From Sclerotiophoma versabilis (lineage: Eukaryota; Ascomycota; Dothideomycetes; Pleosporales; Didymellaceae): a stretch of DNA of 64,000 nt. Position 1 is the first letter of the stretch. Each line of letters opens with the position of its first letter. Positions 22,846-33,773 of the stretch are shown in pieces. The notes beneath the pieces were generated by a model. The model worked only from the letters and a program-made list of their open reading frames with translations, was not told the DNA's origin and did not search any database. A program made the position numbers and the translations under genes. The stretch lies in contig JAAROD010000011.1 in the NCBI GenBank assembly GCA_012274445.1, positions 930,001 through 994,000 of the forward strand, written 5' to 3'.

Positions 22846-23658
22846 ATGGCCGCCCGTCGAGCGGCAGCGCACCTGCCCTCGAGATCCGTCCATTTGCGCA
22901 TCGTGCCGCGACCAGCGAATTTGTCTGAAAGCCGCGAGATCTTCCGCGTGCTACAGCGCTTCGGCGAGATCAGCACCTACAAGCACCTCCGAGTTGGTCT
23001 CCCAATGGCAGCCACCATGACGCAGCGCTGACACAGAAAGTAGTATGAATACCACAACCCAGCAGACAATGTTGCGCTAGCCATATACCGCACCCCTGAT
23101 GCCGCGCAACAGGCCCTCAATGCCTCGCCTCTACGCTTTGCGCTCGAGCGCGAACTCAGCACCGAGCCCACCCACTACACCGAAGACCCAGAGGACGACC
23201 CGTCCACGCTCCCCCTCGCAACTTCCGCCCCCTCGGGCATCGCCGACATGACGCGCCCCAGCAAGCTCCTGCACCGCACCTCCGCCTCCCCACCACCACA
23301 ATCCGCAGCTCCCCCACACCCCGCACCCATGCCCTTCTCGCCCCCTTCGCAGCCCAAGACGACGTCGAAATGGTTTCAAGTCACCGTCGATCGCTCGCGC
23401 GCCGTGCACCAGGACTTTGTCGAGCGCCAGCCGCTGTGGAAGCAGTTCAGCCCCATGAAGAGCATGGCCCAGGAGGATCTGCAGAAAATTGTGCCCCACG
23501 TCGGACTGAGCGATGTGGGCAAGAGACCGCCGAATGCGCACCGCACGCCGAACAAAATCCTGAAGAGTATGGGCAAGTACGTCGACGGCGGGATGCCGAG
23601 TTTGAGGGCGTTGTGGGAGGAGGCGAGGGGGCCTGACGGGGCGGGACGACGACCGTGA
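22846..23658 (+). CDS. RRM-like protein, probably mitochondrial
   Basis: Two exons, 22846-22992 and 23044-23658, give 253 aa. The intron (GTTGGT...GAAAGTAG, 51 nt) joins STYKHLR to YEYHNPADNVALAIY in phase. The N-terminus (MAARRAAAHLPSRS) is basic, Ala/Ser-rich and free of acidic residues, as in mitochondrial presequences. Residues about 15-75 have the beta-alpha-beta pattern of an RRM (LRIVPRP, SREIFRVLQRFGEI, VALAIYRTPDAAQQAL). A proline-rich linker then leads to a conserved-looking C-terminal part (KWFQVTVDRSRAVHQDFVE). This arrangement is known to me only from uncharacterised fungal proteins. RNA binding in mitochondria is an inference. Confidence 0.7.
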
Positions 23659-24993
23659 GAACGTGATTGATCGCATGAAGGCGTGGGCATCATGAGGCAT
23701 GTTGTAGTCCTTCTGGTCGACGCGGCGATGCTGCACACGGCTTGAGCGGCGCACCGAACAACGTCGTTCCGCACTACAAACCGCTGCCACATGGTTTGCG
23801 TATGCGTCTCGATGCACCGCTCCAGACTCATCTTTACGAACCAACCACCGACGAGCCGCGTTTTTCCTCTGCCCACCCACGCGCAACATCTCGCACCAGC
23901 CAACACCACCCCAGTCACGCACGTGTCGAAACTGATTCCACCAACCGAACAGTAAATGCATGGGTGCACACCACTCTGTAGTGAAGGAAGAAAGGAACTA
24001 CCTCGACGTCCGCGAGAGGGTGGTGTAGAGTAGGCGAAGGCGGACGGCCCTGCATTTACCTAATTCGAATTTGGATCCGAATGGATACGCAATGGGAAGG
24101 TGAGAGGGAAGGCAAGGGGAAAGGCGGGCACGAATAAACAATAACAAAAGAGAAGAGAAGACAAGTACAGCGCATTCTATACATTTGCTGTACTCAGATC
24201 AATCTCCTGCAGGAATCCAGCACGGCAAGACGTCAAAGCCGCTATGCCGATGTCGTATCCGTAGACTGTATAATAACGAGGATTGTACCTTTCAAGCTGT
24301 CTAATAGATTTGAGAGTATTCTAGTCTCCACAATATGATCTGCACAACTACTTTCAAATTTCGCTCGACCACGTCAGGGCTGGGAACTCGAGACTACCAT
24401 TTCAGACAAAAAATTTAGTGGGGGGTTCTTCTTCTGTTTTCATAGAGACTGGCTTATTTGCTAGGTAGACTGCTGATGTCTTGCGAATGTGAGTGTGTAG
24501 TAAAAAGTCTTGCGCAAGGTGTTCGTTTGGGTGCTATCGTTGTGTTATTGGAAGAGATGTTATCTACTACTCACGAGGTGCTGTGGGGCTGCTAACAACA
24601 ATGACGTCGCTGTCAGGTCACCCCACTCATCCAGACGTAACAGTTAAGGTATCTCGCTCCAAATCGAATGAACCATGAGGCCAAACATAGATTCCTATAC
24701 TGCAGTAATTACGTGACAAGCTAGAGGTATTCACAGCATTGTCCTGGGTTGACTGTGTAGTGTGAGAGTGAACTTCAACCTTGATCTCCATCCTCTTCGA
24801 CCAATCGGGTGGGAGCCGCGGCAGCATGGGGAAGTCGCGAAGTCGCCAGATTGAGCTCGAACTTTCTTCCGCATCACAACCCAACTCTGCAGACACTCAA
24901 ATATACCATTCACTGGCCGCTCCAAAGTAGCGCTTCTATCTTTTCAGACACCCGAAACGCCAATTGACCTTCCTTACTGGCATAAAACCGAAA
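23659..24993. other. Intergenic, nothing clear
   Basis: 1.3 kb between two plus-strand genes. No supported gene, repeat array or RNA gene was seen. Confidence 0.4.
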
Positions 24994-25783
24994 ATGGCAG
25001 CTCAGAGGCTGCATGGTTCTTGCAGCTGCGGTCGATATCGTCATGTAGTCGACCTGCCCTCACAATACGCTGGACGAGCTGAACTGCGGTACGACAACTC
25101 TTCCGCATCGCGTACGTTTCTGCTGCGAGTTGGTGTGAGCTTTTTGACACAACGTCATAGCTCCGCCCATCTACCATTCAGAAGCTAACAGCTCTATAGG
25201 CCAACACTCTGCCAGCCCACTCACCCTTTGGCTTCGTGTGCCGCTGCCATGGTACACCTCAGCGACATTCGCGCAGTTCCCTGACGAGACGCACTCGAGC
25301 ATCCAACGTACCTTTGCGTCATCACACACGCCAACCACATCCAACAAATTCTGCGGGTACTGCGGCACCCACCTTTCGTCTTGGAACGAGCGTACACGTG
25401 ATGAAGCTGAGCATATCTGTCTGCCCGTGGGCAGTCTGCTGGATGAAGACCAGGAGCTGCTGACCACGCTGGGCTTCTTCGGCGACAGCAGCGACGAGGA
25501 GACAAGCGTGGCCGAGCCATCGCGGACACATTCTACGCGAGCAATGGCGCGGTCTGAGCCACAGCCACGCGGTGCTCCATGGTTTGAGGAGATCGTGCGC
25601 AACACACGTTTGGGTCGTCTCAAACAACAGCGCGGTGGACACCTAGACAACGGCGTGCAGGTAGAGTGGGAAGTCACCGAGTGGACTGGGGGCGACGATG
25701 GTGGCGAGAGTGGCGGCTCCACGCCGAACAAGAGGAAAATCGGCGAACTTGAGGCTGGAGACGCTGAGATGCACTCCGCCTGA
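24994..25783 (+). CDS. GFA/CENP-V domain zinc protein
   Basis: Two exons, 24994-25111 and 25200-25783, give 233 aa; the 88-nt intron (GTACGT...CTATAG) splits an Arg codon. The N-terminus GSCSCGRY (C10, C12) and the later FCGYCGTHL (C91, C94) are the zinc-binding cysteines of the glutathione-dependent formaldehyde-activating (GFA)/CENP-V fold; LTLWLRVPLPWY fits the family core. The GFA core ends near residue 130. An acidic linker and a long polar tail with a basic KRK follow. In fungi such proteins are mostly uncharacterised, and catalytic S-hydroxymethyl-glutathione formation should not be assumed. The extended tail is longer than in the minimal bacterial enzymes. Confidence 0.82.
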
Positions 25784-26949
25784 AGTCCGTTTCGACTCTC
25801 TATATGTCAACTATGTCAACACCACAGCACAACGGGAGGCTCGCGCATTTCGACGAGAACGACATGAAGGTAATGGTGACTCTGGTAAGCGTTGCAAATG
25901 CTGAAGTAAGCAACGGCTCGGAGCAGCGACAGTGCTTTTTAGGAACAACGTACAAACGCAGACAACATGGCATGTCACTAGGCTTTATCCATCCTCTTCT
26001 CCGACTAACAAATGATTGTGGCGCAAATAAGTCTGTCTTGGTAACCTCTTGTAGAGCAACACTATCCAGTGAATAGAAACCCTTCGGCATGTCGCAGCCT
26101 TCACGTCCGCCACTCCTCTTCTATGTGAGTGAGATTCAAATGGTAACAGTCTTAGCGAATCACAAACAGCGGAGGTATTGCATACATCGAACAAGTAGGC
26201 GTGGGGGCCTCACGAGCCGTCCGCCTTCAACCCCCGGACATTTGTGGTTGGGCCCTGATTTGCGACAGACGGGAGCGAGCCAACCAACCGAAGCCACAAT
26301 TATTCACAAGACGCTGTGTTTCACTCCAATCAACAATAGCTTCAATCGAGTACAGATCATCTGTAGGTAAGATTACTGCCGCAAACACTGCACCAGCACC
26401 GGGCGTGATTGGACTAGCTTTGTCCTCTGCCTGCGCCTGCGCCTGCATCGTTCACGCATAGGGGTGATATCTTTCGCCCTTGGCACAGTTGATCCGAACG
26501 AGAAGCACAGATGATCATTCGTGTCTCGATGTCTCAGCCGCTGCAATGATGTCCTTGGCGAAGATGGCACATCTGACGCTCGACTATACTAGTAACGCTT
26601 CCTTACTTTATCTATGGCATTGTTGACTCTGGCTTGCCATGGCACTATACAGCTCAGACAAGGCGCCCGAGCTGCCGGTACTTGTGCGAGAGATATTTAA
26701 GAGTAAATGCAGGGCGATGAGGATACCGTCTGCTGTGTTTCCATACCTAAAACTTCTTGTTGTTTGCGTGGAAAGTTCCATCGGTCATTCGTCGATTCAC
26801 TTCGTTTGATCTTATCATCGAACTTTTCTCCCTGGTTCAAGTAACGCAAGTGACGTAGTGTGATTTTGCAATTTAGTCGTCTCTCGGCTTGCATCTCATT
26901 CCGACACGGTTACAGCTGGACTGAACAAGGCGTGGCGATATCAAGAATA
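25784..26949. other. Intergenic, nothing clear
   Basis: Short overlapping frames on both strands without domains or linked exons. No supported gene is seen before the permease remnant. Confidence 0.4.
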
Positions 26950-27985
26950 GGTTGCGATAAGGATGAGGAGCCACGTCTTGAGTCTCACGACAAACACTAT
27001 TAGCATCGGCGAGGGAATTAACGCATCGGACCACAAGCAGGAGCTGGGACATCAGGTCGGTCTCTTGCCTATCTGCTCTATCGGTATTACTACTAGTAAT
27101 GAACGTCTAGGCGGCTCTGGGAGGCTCAATTGTGACTTCTTCTCCTCTTGCCTCTACAACTACCTCGTGCCACTCCTCCGCCCTATTGGCTGACAAGCCA
27201 AGGTTGCTGCTCGTTTACAATGGCGATCCACCAGCTGTCATCTATGCCTTTATTGCTCCATCATATTTCTAGTTCATGATTGCTGCGTGTATTGCTGCGG
27301 ATGGCCTCTACTACCTCCTCCTCCTCCTCCTCCTCCTCGGCCGGCGTGTATGTATCACTGGTGCCAACGTCACCAGCGGGAAAACTTATAGTCGCCTCCT
27401 TTGGATATCTTGCCGGGCGGTGCGTCGGAATCTGCTAGCGAAAGCGGTTCTCCATGCTCCCATCATTACACACCGTATGCTGACACTGCATGTATGTGGA
27501 ATTCCCTTCGCTGGCGTTCCTCGGTACTACCTGCCTCCATGCCTTCCATCCAGCTCATCAGTATGTACGGTTTGTCTTCACCCGGACTACGCTTATGCAA
27601 CGCTGGTATGTCTTTGTTGTGTATCTCGTCTACACTTGCATCTCTGCCTTTGTTGTCATGTCTAACCTTTCCTATCTAGCCTTCATCATGCCCGACGTCC
27701 TTTCGCAACGCACGTACATCCCCCGCGGCCTTTTCACTATGCCCAGCCGTTGTGTTTTAATTTTTTTTTTTTTTTTTTTTTGTTTTATTTTACCCCGTTG
27801 CTAGCGTTGCGTCCGCGTATATGCTCGTCTGGAGCGTGGTTTATTGCGTTCCGTTTGCAATCCCGTTCCACGCGGGGGCTATGAACTACTCGAGTGTGAT
27901 TGTCGGCGGCTTGACGGGGTTTCAGGCGTGTTGGTATGTGGTTATTCGGAGAAGGGGGTATGAGGGTCCGAGGGTTGATGGTTGA
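26950..27985 (+). pseudogene. Amino-acid permease (APC family) remnant
   Basis: Fragments of a fungal amino-acid/GABA/choline-type APC permease are readable in order but in changing frames. They are ALGGSIVTS, then NGDPPAVIYAFIAPSYF, stop, FMIAACIA (early helices), VTSGKTYSRLL...NLLAKAV, then QRWYVFVVYLVYTCISAFVVM (middle helices), and the end YCVPFAIPFHAGAMNYSSV...RRRGYEGPRV at about 27840-27985. Intact family members are about 500-540 aa. Here several helices between the middle block and the last two helices are missing and a 21-base T run occupies part of the gap. Stops and frameshifts break every block, so this is a decayed gene rather than one with introns. Unlike the AT-rich block, its composition is normal, so RIP is not the cause. 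Confidence 0.8.
27761..27781 (+). repeat. Poly-T run of 21
   Basis: Twenty-one consecutive T residues inside the permease remnant, near the internal deletion; length-unstable. Confidence 0.9.
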
Positions 27986-28409
27986 GGCGGTTGTTGGGGC
28001 GGAGGAGGATGTGCTATAGGAGGGGTAATAACGTGGAGGGTGGATTGTGCTGCGCTGGATGGTGTCTGATAGTAGGTATATTCCCTGCCCGCGTCGTGGA
28101 GGATTTTGCTGTCGTGGAGTGGCTGTTCGCCAGGCTATTTAGTAGAGATGGTCGGGTGCAAGTCTTGGGTCCTTGGGACTGCGGGGGGTATTCACCCTCA
28201 CTGGCATGGCTCTTGCAGCCAGCCATCTTCCCTTTTCTTCGCTGCGGCTCCTAGATTCTACAACTGAAGCTCGGGAAGCCCCAGAGGAATCAAGCTGTTG
28301 GAAGCATTTTGAGTTTAGCCTGGTCCCAAGGAATTCAAGTAGTAGTCACCTGAAGACGAATAAGACTAGATTGATCAAATCTGAGAATTCCCAATGCAGA
28401 CCACAACAC
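27986..28409. other. Intergenic, nothing clear
   Basis: Between the permease remnant and the stop codon of the minus-strand low-complexity gene; likely holds the latter's 3' UTR. Confidence 0.4.
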
Positions 28410-30113
28410 CTAAGCCTTCTCATTAAGAACATCCTGTCCAATCCCGTCCCTCAAAGATCCCTCTCCGCCATCTTTTGCCCTCACACCGCTCTTGCCCTCT
28501 CTCCGCTCTTTCTTCCACTGCCTCTTCGCATCCACCCTCTCCCGCTTCAACGCCCTCCTCTTTGCCTTATACTCTCTCTTAACTTCCTTCCAATCCGCCC
28601 CTTTCTTCGCCTTACCTTTACCCTTACCCTCACTCCCCGCCTTCGCCCTTAGATCGTGTTTCTTCTGCCGGTACTCCCGGGTTAGCTCGCGTTTCCTGGC
28701 CCGTAACTCCCTCTTCTGCGTGCGTCTGAAGTGCTTGCGCGCGATCTTGAGGTTCGAGGCTTCTTTCTCCCGCGTCGCCTGCGCAATGGCTAGATCCCGC
28801 TCGTGCTCGATCTCCTCGCGGCTCTTCTTGCCTTTTGATGCGGCGATTTCGGCGGCTTTGTTGATGGATTCGATGCGTGCGAGGAAATTGGCTTGAGTGG
28901 TATCATGGTCGTCTTCTAGGTTGTCTGAGGAGGAGGATGAGGAGGATGATGAGTCGGACGAGATTGAGGAGTCATCATCGTCGTCGTCATCATCGTGGAA
29001 CTTGTGCTGATCTGAAGGGGTTTCGACTGTCTTCTTGGGCGGAGACGGCATGGGCGCCTTTTCCTGTGGATAGACGTCGACTTTGCGATCGCTGTGCACT
29101 ACGCCTGCCTCGTGGTGTGCAACCCCCGCTGGGCCTTGGTACGACGGGGGCTCGTCATAACGTGGTGGCTCGCTCGTTTCCGCATTACTCGGTCCAGCAG
29201 GTGGGGTTGCCTGAACACCCGTTACTCTCCCACTATACGCCGCAGCCCACGCTCCGGAATCTCTCCCTAGCTGCTGTCCCATTGCGCCAGCTTGTCTTCC
29301 GAACTGCTCGCCCCAGTTTCCCATGCGCCGCCCCAACTCTTCCCCCCACCTTCCCATGTTCTGACCGAAAGCTGCCCAGTCCTGTGATGAGCCTGCTCTG
29401 GCTCCGCGTCCATGGCGACCACGACCGGGTCTGCCTCCACAACCCCGTTGGCCGAAGCCACGACCGCGACCAGATGAACCGTTATCTGGTGCACCAAAAG
29501 GACCGTTGCCAGGTGCACCGAAAGGACCATAACCTGGTGCCCCAAATGGAGTCCAAGGCTGGCCACGATGGTCTCCCCGGCCAACAGGGGCGTTGCTACC
29601 TGAGCCCGGCCCAACGTCAGGGACAGAATGCGGTGGGTCTTCAGAAACCGGAACACTCCTACTGCCAGCGGGTAAAGACGCGCTGAAGTCCCCAACTCTG
29701 CCTACAGGGATGTTATCACTACTCGCAACGTGCTGAACAGGAACATGGCCCTCATAGGCCGGCGCCTCCTCGTGCTCATGCAACTCTTCCTCTGCTCCGG
29801 TACTTTCGCCTCTCATGCGGTATTCCCATACTTCAGGCTCATCAGGTCCTTCATTCGCGCTCACGCGGTGGGCCTCAATCTGGCTAGCGTCCAATGATGC
29901 AGCGCCATTGCGTGCATCACTCAGAGCAAAGTCGTATGAAGGCGGTAAGTCTTCATACTGAGGTCCTCCTGGGCTGTGGAGAGGCGTCGGTTCGAATTCA
30001 GTTTCCGAGTCGTCGGGTATAGAGGTCGAGCGGGGTGTGTGTGGGGGGTTAAGTGGCGATGTTGTCGATGTTGAGGAGTGCGGGGCAGTCGTTGAATGGG
30101 ATTTGTCTGCCAT
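28410..30113 (-). CDS. Low-complexity PPxY-motif protein
   Basis: 567 aa in one exon from ATG 30113. The N-terminus is Ser/Thr/Pro-rich. Two PPxY motifs (LPPSYDF near residue 57 and EPPSYQG in the middle) could bind WW domains such as those of the Rsp5/Nedd4 ubiquitin ligase. A GPFGAPGN-type repeat precedes an Arg-Gly patch (GRGRGFGQRG), then amphipathic repeats (GRRMGNWGEQFGRQAGAMGQ). An acidic-serine block (eight consecutive Asp, then Ser runs) is followed by about 170 highly charged, helix-prone, Lys/Arg-rich residues (REEIEHERDLAIAQATREKE...) that may form a coiled coil. No catalytic domain is seen. Proteins of this layout occur as uncharacterised genes in Dothideomycetes; I infer a disordered scaffold or adaptor. 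Confidence 0.75.
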   Translation of the reverse strand: MADKSHSTTAPHSSTSTTSPLNPPHTPRSTSIPDDSETEFEPTPLHSPGGPQYEDLPPSYDFALSDARNGAASLDASQIEAHRVSANEGPDEPEVWEYRMRGESTGAEEELHEHEEAPAYEGHVPVQHVASSDNIPVGRVGDFSASLPAGSRSVPVSEDPPHSVPDVGPGSGSNAPVGRGDHRGQPWTPFGAPGYGPFGAPGNGPFGAPDNGSSGRGRGFGQRGCGGRPGRGRHGRGARAGSSQDWAAFGQNMGRWGEELGRRMGNWGEQFGRQAGAMGQQLGRDSGAWAAAYSGRVTGVQATPPAGPSNAETSEPPRYDEPPSYQGPAGVAHHEAGVVHSDRKVDVYPQEKAPMPSPPKKTVETPSDQHKFHDDDDDDDDSSISSDSSSSSSSSSDNLEDDHDTTQANFLARIESINKAAEIAASKGKKSREEIEHERDLAIAQATREKEASNLKIARKHFRRTQKRELRARKRELTREYRQKKHDLRAKAGSEGKGKGKAKKGADWKEVKREYKAKRRALKRERVDAKRQWKKERREGKSGVRAKDGGEGSLRDGIGQDVLNEKA

Positions 30114-30982
30114 GATTCACAGAGACAATTTAGTTTGATGTTGATGTTGATTGTTCGAATCGTATCGGCCAAGAGATGTGCTGTGAGTTTAAAGCCTAAG
30201 TGGAAAGCTTTCGGGATCCACTCTCCGCGATGATGCTGAGGCGCAGCTCCAGGGCTGAGTTCGTTTCGCTGTTGCCTGGTAGCTTTGCTCGAACACCACC
30301 CAATCGCAACTGTGGCGCCACACGTCAGCGGATCGCAAGATGCACCGAAGTAGGTAGGAGGTTGGGACTAGTCTCGGGAGCTGAAAACAATGCTCCTATT
30401 GCGTTCGAGGGTTGTAAGTCGGAGATGCGCCTGACTTCTTAGGCAGGCGCGGGGCAGCGGGCTGTGGAACTAGCGACTTTATCGGTCTCAATTCTTCGTA
30501 CTTGTTTGTATGTGCGATCACAATGTCTTCTGTTTAATCTTTACACGAACGGCGGGCTGATCGGTACAGAGCCTCGCTTATGCTTGAGGTTCCTTCTGTC
30601 ACAGCTGGGTACCCGGCGTCCAGCCTTGCTTCGATTCCGGACACAGTATTGATGCCACTGATCCTCATCGCGATCAGATAGACTTGGAATGTGAAAGCCT
30701 TCACTTCCTACTACCCTCACTGTGAGCACTCATACGGCGTTCCACATTCACTTTTCTGGGTGGAATTGTGTCTGCTTTAGCATGCTGACTTCCTCCAGCC
30801 CACCCCACGAACCACCGAGATCGTGAATATAAATCTTATGATTCGCACCATCAGAGCACCGTGACTCCCTCCCAGCCCTAACATACCTTTCTTGACATGC
30901 TACAACGTGACGACGTGTGGACTTGAACTTCCTTATTATCTTCCGAATTCTTCAAGGTTAGCTTGCTTTCACGCTATTGCCC
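30114..30982. promoter_or_regulatory. Divergent promoter region
   Basis: The low-complexity gene (-) and the flavin monooxygenase gene (+) start at either end, so both promoters lie in this 869-bp stretch. No gene or repeat is visible. Confidence 0.45.
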
Positions 30983-32715
30983 ATGGTTGCGAGACAGCCG
31001 ACAGTGGCGGTTGTAGGCGCTGGGCCAGCCGGCCTTGTAGCGCTCAAGAACCTCCTCGAAGAAGGTTTCGATGCCACAGGATTCGACAAGAATCCTTACG
31101 TGGGTGGTCTGTGGCAATACACCGAGGAGGACAGGACATCAGTACTGCAGAGCACCGTGGTGAACATCTCGAAAGAAAGGGTAGGTTGCGACCGCTGTCG
31201 AATCATTGTTGTAAACTATAATTAATGTGTTGTCAGGGTTGCTTCACGGATTATCCATTCCCTAAAGGTTCGAATGTGTTCTATTAGAGAGAAAACTTAG
31301 GGTAGGAGCTGACCGTTGATAGATGTCTCCTCGTATCCTACGGCAGTTGAAGTACAGGAGTATCTGGTCAATTACACAGAGCACTTCAAGTTAAGGCCGC
31401 ATCTTCGTCTCAACACCCATGTTCACCAGATCGAGTATGACGATGGTTGTGAGCAGTGGGCTATCGAGGTCGAAGGAAAAGATGTGCAGTACTTTGATAA
31501 GGTGGTAATCGCAATTGGAGGCCTGACTAGTTTACCCAATCTACCTCATGTTGAAGGACTGGAAGTATTCAAGGGGACGAGCTTGCACTCGCGGGCATTC
31601 AAGAACCCTGAACATTTCCGAGGGAAGCGTGTCATGGTCGTTGGGTTCGGCAACACAGCCGCTGATACCGCGACGGCTCTGGCAAACATGGCACAAAAAG
31701 TCTACATAGCGCACAGGAATGGAGCGCGTATCGTAAGTTGTCATGAGCGCTATACGATAAGGCTTGGACTAACCGTGGACATCAGCTACCTCGCCGTGTC
31801 AACGGTCTTCCCATCGATCATGCCCTGAGTCTTCGCATGTTCGCCTTACAGACCTGGATCATGAGCAATTTCCCCTTCTTCGGCGCTAAGGTGTTCGATA
31901 AATTCATAAAGAGTCTGCAAGACAAAAGCTTCAAGCTGCGTCCTGAGTGGGGATTTGAACCTCCACAAGTAACCCCAATTGTCTCAAACTACCTGGTCGA
32001 CTACCTGAAATGCGGCCTCATCGAGTCTGTCAAAGGCGTCAAGCGTATAATCGGCGCCAGTCAAATCGAGCTCGACGACGGCAAGATCGTCGATGTCGAC
32101 GCTCTGATATGGTGCACCGGCTACAAAGCGGACTTCAGCATGCTCTCACCCAGATTCGACCCTACCCGTTCCTTCGCACCAGCATGGACGAGCGCGCGCG
32201 GATCAAACAGCAAGCCGCTAGCACGTCTGTACCAGAATGTCTTCTCGCTCGAGAAGCCGTATAGTCTGGCGTTTCTGGGCAATGTGCATACCACACTCTC
32301 TGGCTTCCAACTTTTTGACATGGCAAGTATGGGTATTGCTCAGGTTTGGAAAGGGGCTTCCACACTCCCTTCTCAGTCTGCTATGGAAAGCGCGGTAGAT
32401 AAACATCATGATTGGCTGGCTGACCAAGCGGACCGTCGCTCGAATGTATCGCCCGGTATGGTGGACGGTGGAGTGTGGCTACGTGTCTTTGATGATCTGG
32501 CTGGTACAGGGGTGAATGAGTACCTGGGATATGATAGGAAGGGGTGGTGGTTCTGGCTCAGCAATATGAAGCTGTGCAATTTGTTGATGGGTGGGGTGTG
32601 GAGCCCGCATTTACATCGGTTTTTTGACGGTAAACGAAAGAAGTGGGAAGGTGCCAGGAAGGCCATTGGGGAGGTTAATGCGATTTGCGCAAGCCCAAAG
32701 AGCAAGAGCATCTGA
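30983..32715 (+). CDS. Flavin-containing monooxygenase
   Basis: Four exons (30983-31180, 31237-31267, 31323-31732, 31786-32715) give 522 aa; introns are 53-56 nt with good GT-AG ends. It has an FAD-binding GAGPAG (G12-G17), the FMO fingerprint FKGTSLHSRAF (F159-x-G-x3-H165) and a second Rossmann motif GFGNTAAD (about 184) for NADPH. DALIWCTGY is the ATG-type motif of the family. These show a class B flavoprotein monooxygenase that uses NADPH and O2 to oxygenate a soft nucleophile; N- or S-oxygenation is known in the family, but the substrate here is unknown. C-terminal hydrophobic segments suggest membrane association. No biosynthetic cluster surrounds it, so a detoxification or general metabolic role is likelier than a pathway-specific one. 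Confidence 0.9.
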
Positions 32716-33773
32716 ATATGTGGTGTTGAACCAGTTGCCGCGTAGTGTCATAACTTCTCACTTGCGCGACAGCGGAGGCTCGATAAGCTCACCATATTAT
32801 GCACGGTGGTTGAGTATGAGGCATCCGAACGAAGTCAATGGTGGAATTGTACCTGGTTTGATCGGCCTTAATGTTTCGCTACCGCATACCATATACCAAG
32901 CTATGAGTCAGATAATTAGGATGTCCTTGGCGCAGCAGGAAGAAGGAGGGCATCTATAGCGCGTGACCAACTCATCAATTCCCGTCGCCGTTGCTCCTCT
33001 TGAAATTTGAGCTTATTAATCACGCTGCATTTTCATCATCGAGAGGCAGTCAATTACCCGTGTAGGGGCTGATTTGCTGTGTTAACATCAATATCCAAAA
33101 GTACCCTTAAGCTTGAGGTGAAGGCATGCGGCGTGGCCTGCTCGCTCACTCAACGATCCAACCCGAACCGCAAGAAGGCCTTCTTAACGTGAGATAAATG
33201 CTTTGAAATTGTGTGGCAGCAGCTGGAGTCGTATCATACCCGTCGAACACCATAATGCAGAGGATTTTGGACAGACTTTTCTCGAGTCGTAGAGTTGGTG
33301 AGATGAAATTTTTGTGATAAAGCTCGCGAAGATACAAAGGTATTGAATTTTCTGCTCTAGAGTCATGACATTCACCATGTGTACATAACGGTCATCTAAA
33401 ATCGGTGGTATTGGTGAATTATATTAGATGGTACCAAGATACCATCTGCTAAGGCACCAGCGACTAGACATCTTATGTTCAATGATTAAGTCTGATTCAT
33501 ACCGCACGACCCTACTATTGGTGTCCAGATCTATTTCACCTGCTCTTGATTGTATAGAAGCTCCCAATATCTGGGCATTTCGTAGAGTATCAGCTAAATA
33601 GTAGAAAGCTAGTGTATTCAGATCGTAGCGTCAAGACCTTTGGTCTGGTAGCCTAGCCGTACATGAGCACCTCCAGGCTGCGGTACTGTACTAAAGCCTC
33701 GTACCGGTGACACGTCTATGGGCCTTCCAAGTGTCTGCTTCCTCTTTCGCGCGCTCCACAGGTCTATTCGCAC
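32716..33773. other. Intergenic between convergent genes
   Basis: The flanking genes converge here, so the stretch should hold two 3' UTRs. No supported gene or repeat is seen. Confidence 0.4.

Noticed and set aside
28877..29686. 269-aa plus-strand ORF
   Set aside because: It is the shadow of the low-complexity gene on the other strand.
29990..30005. B-box-like ggttcgaattc
   Set aside because: It lies inside the coding exon of the PPxY gene and lacks tRNA arms.
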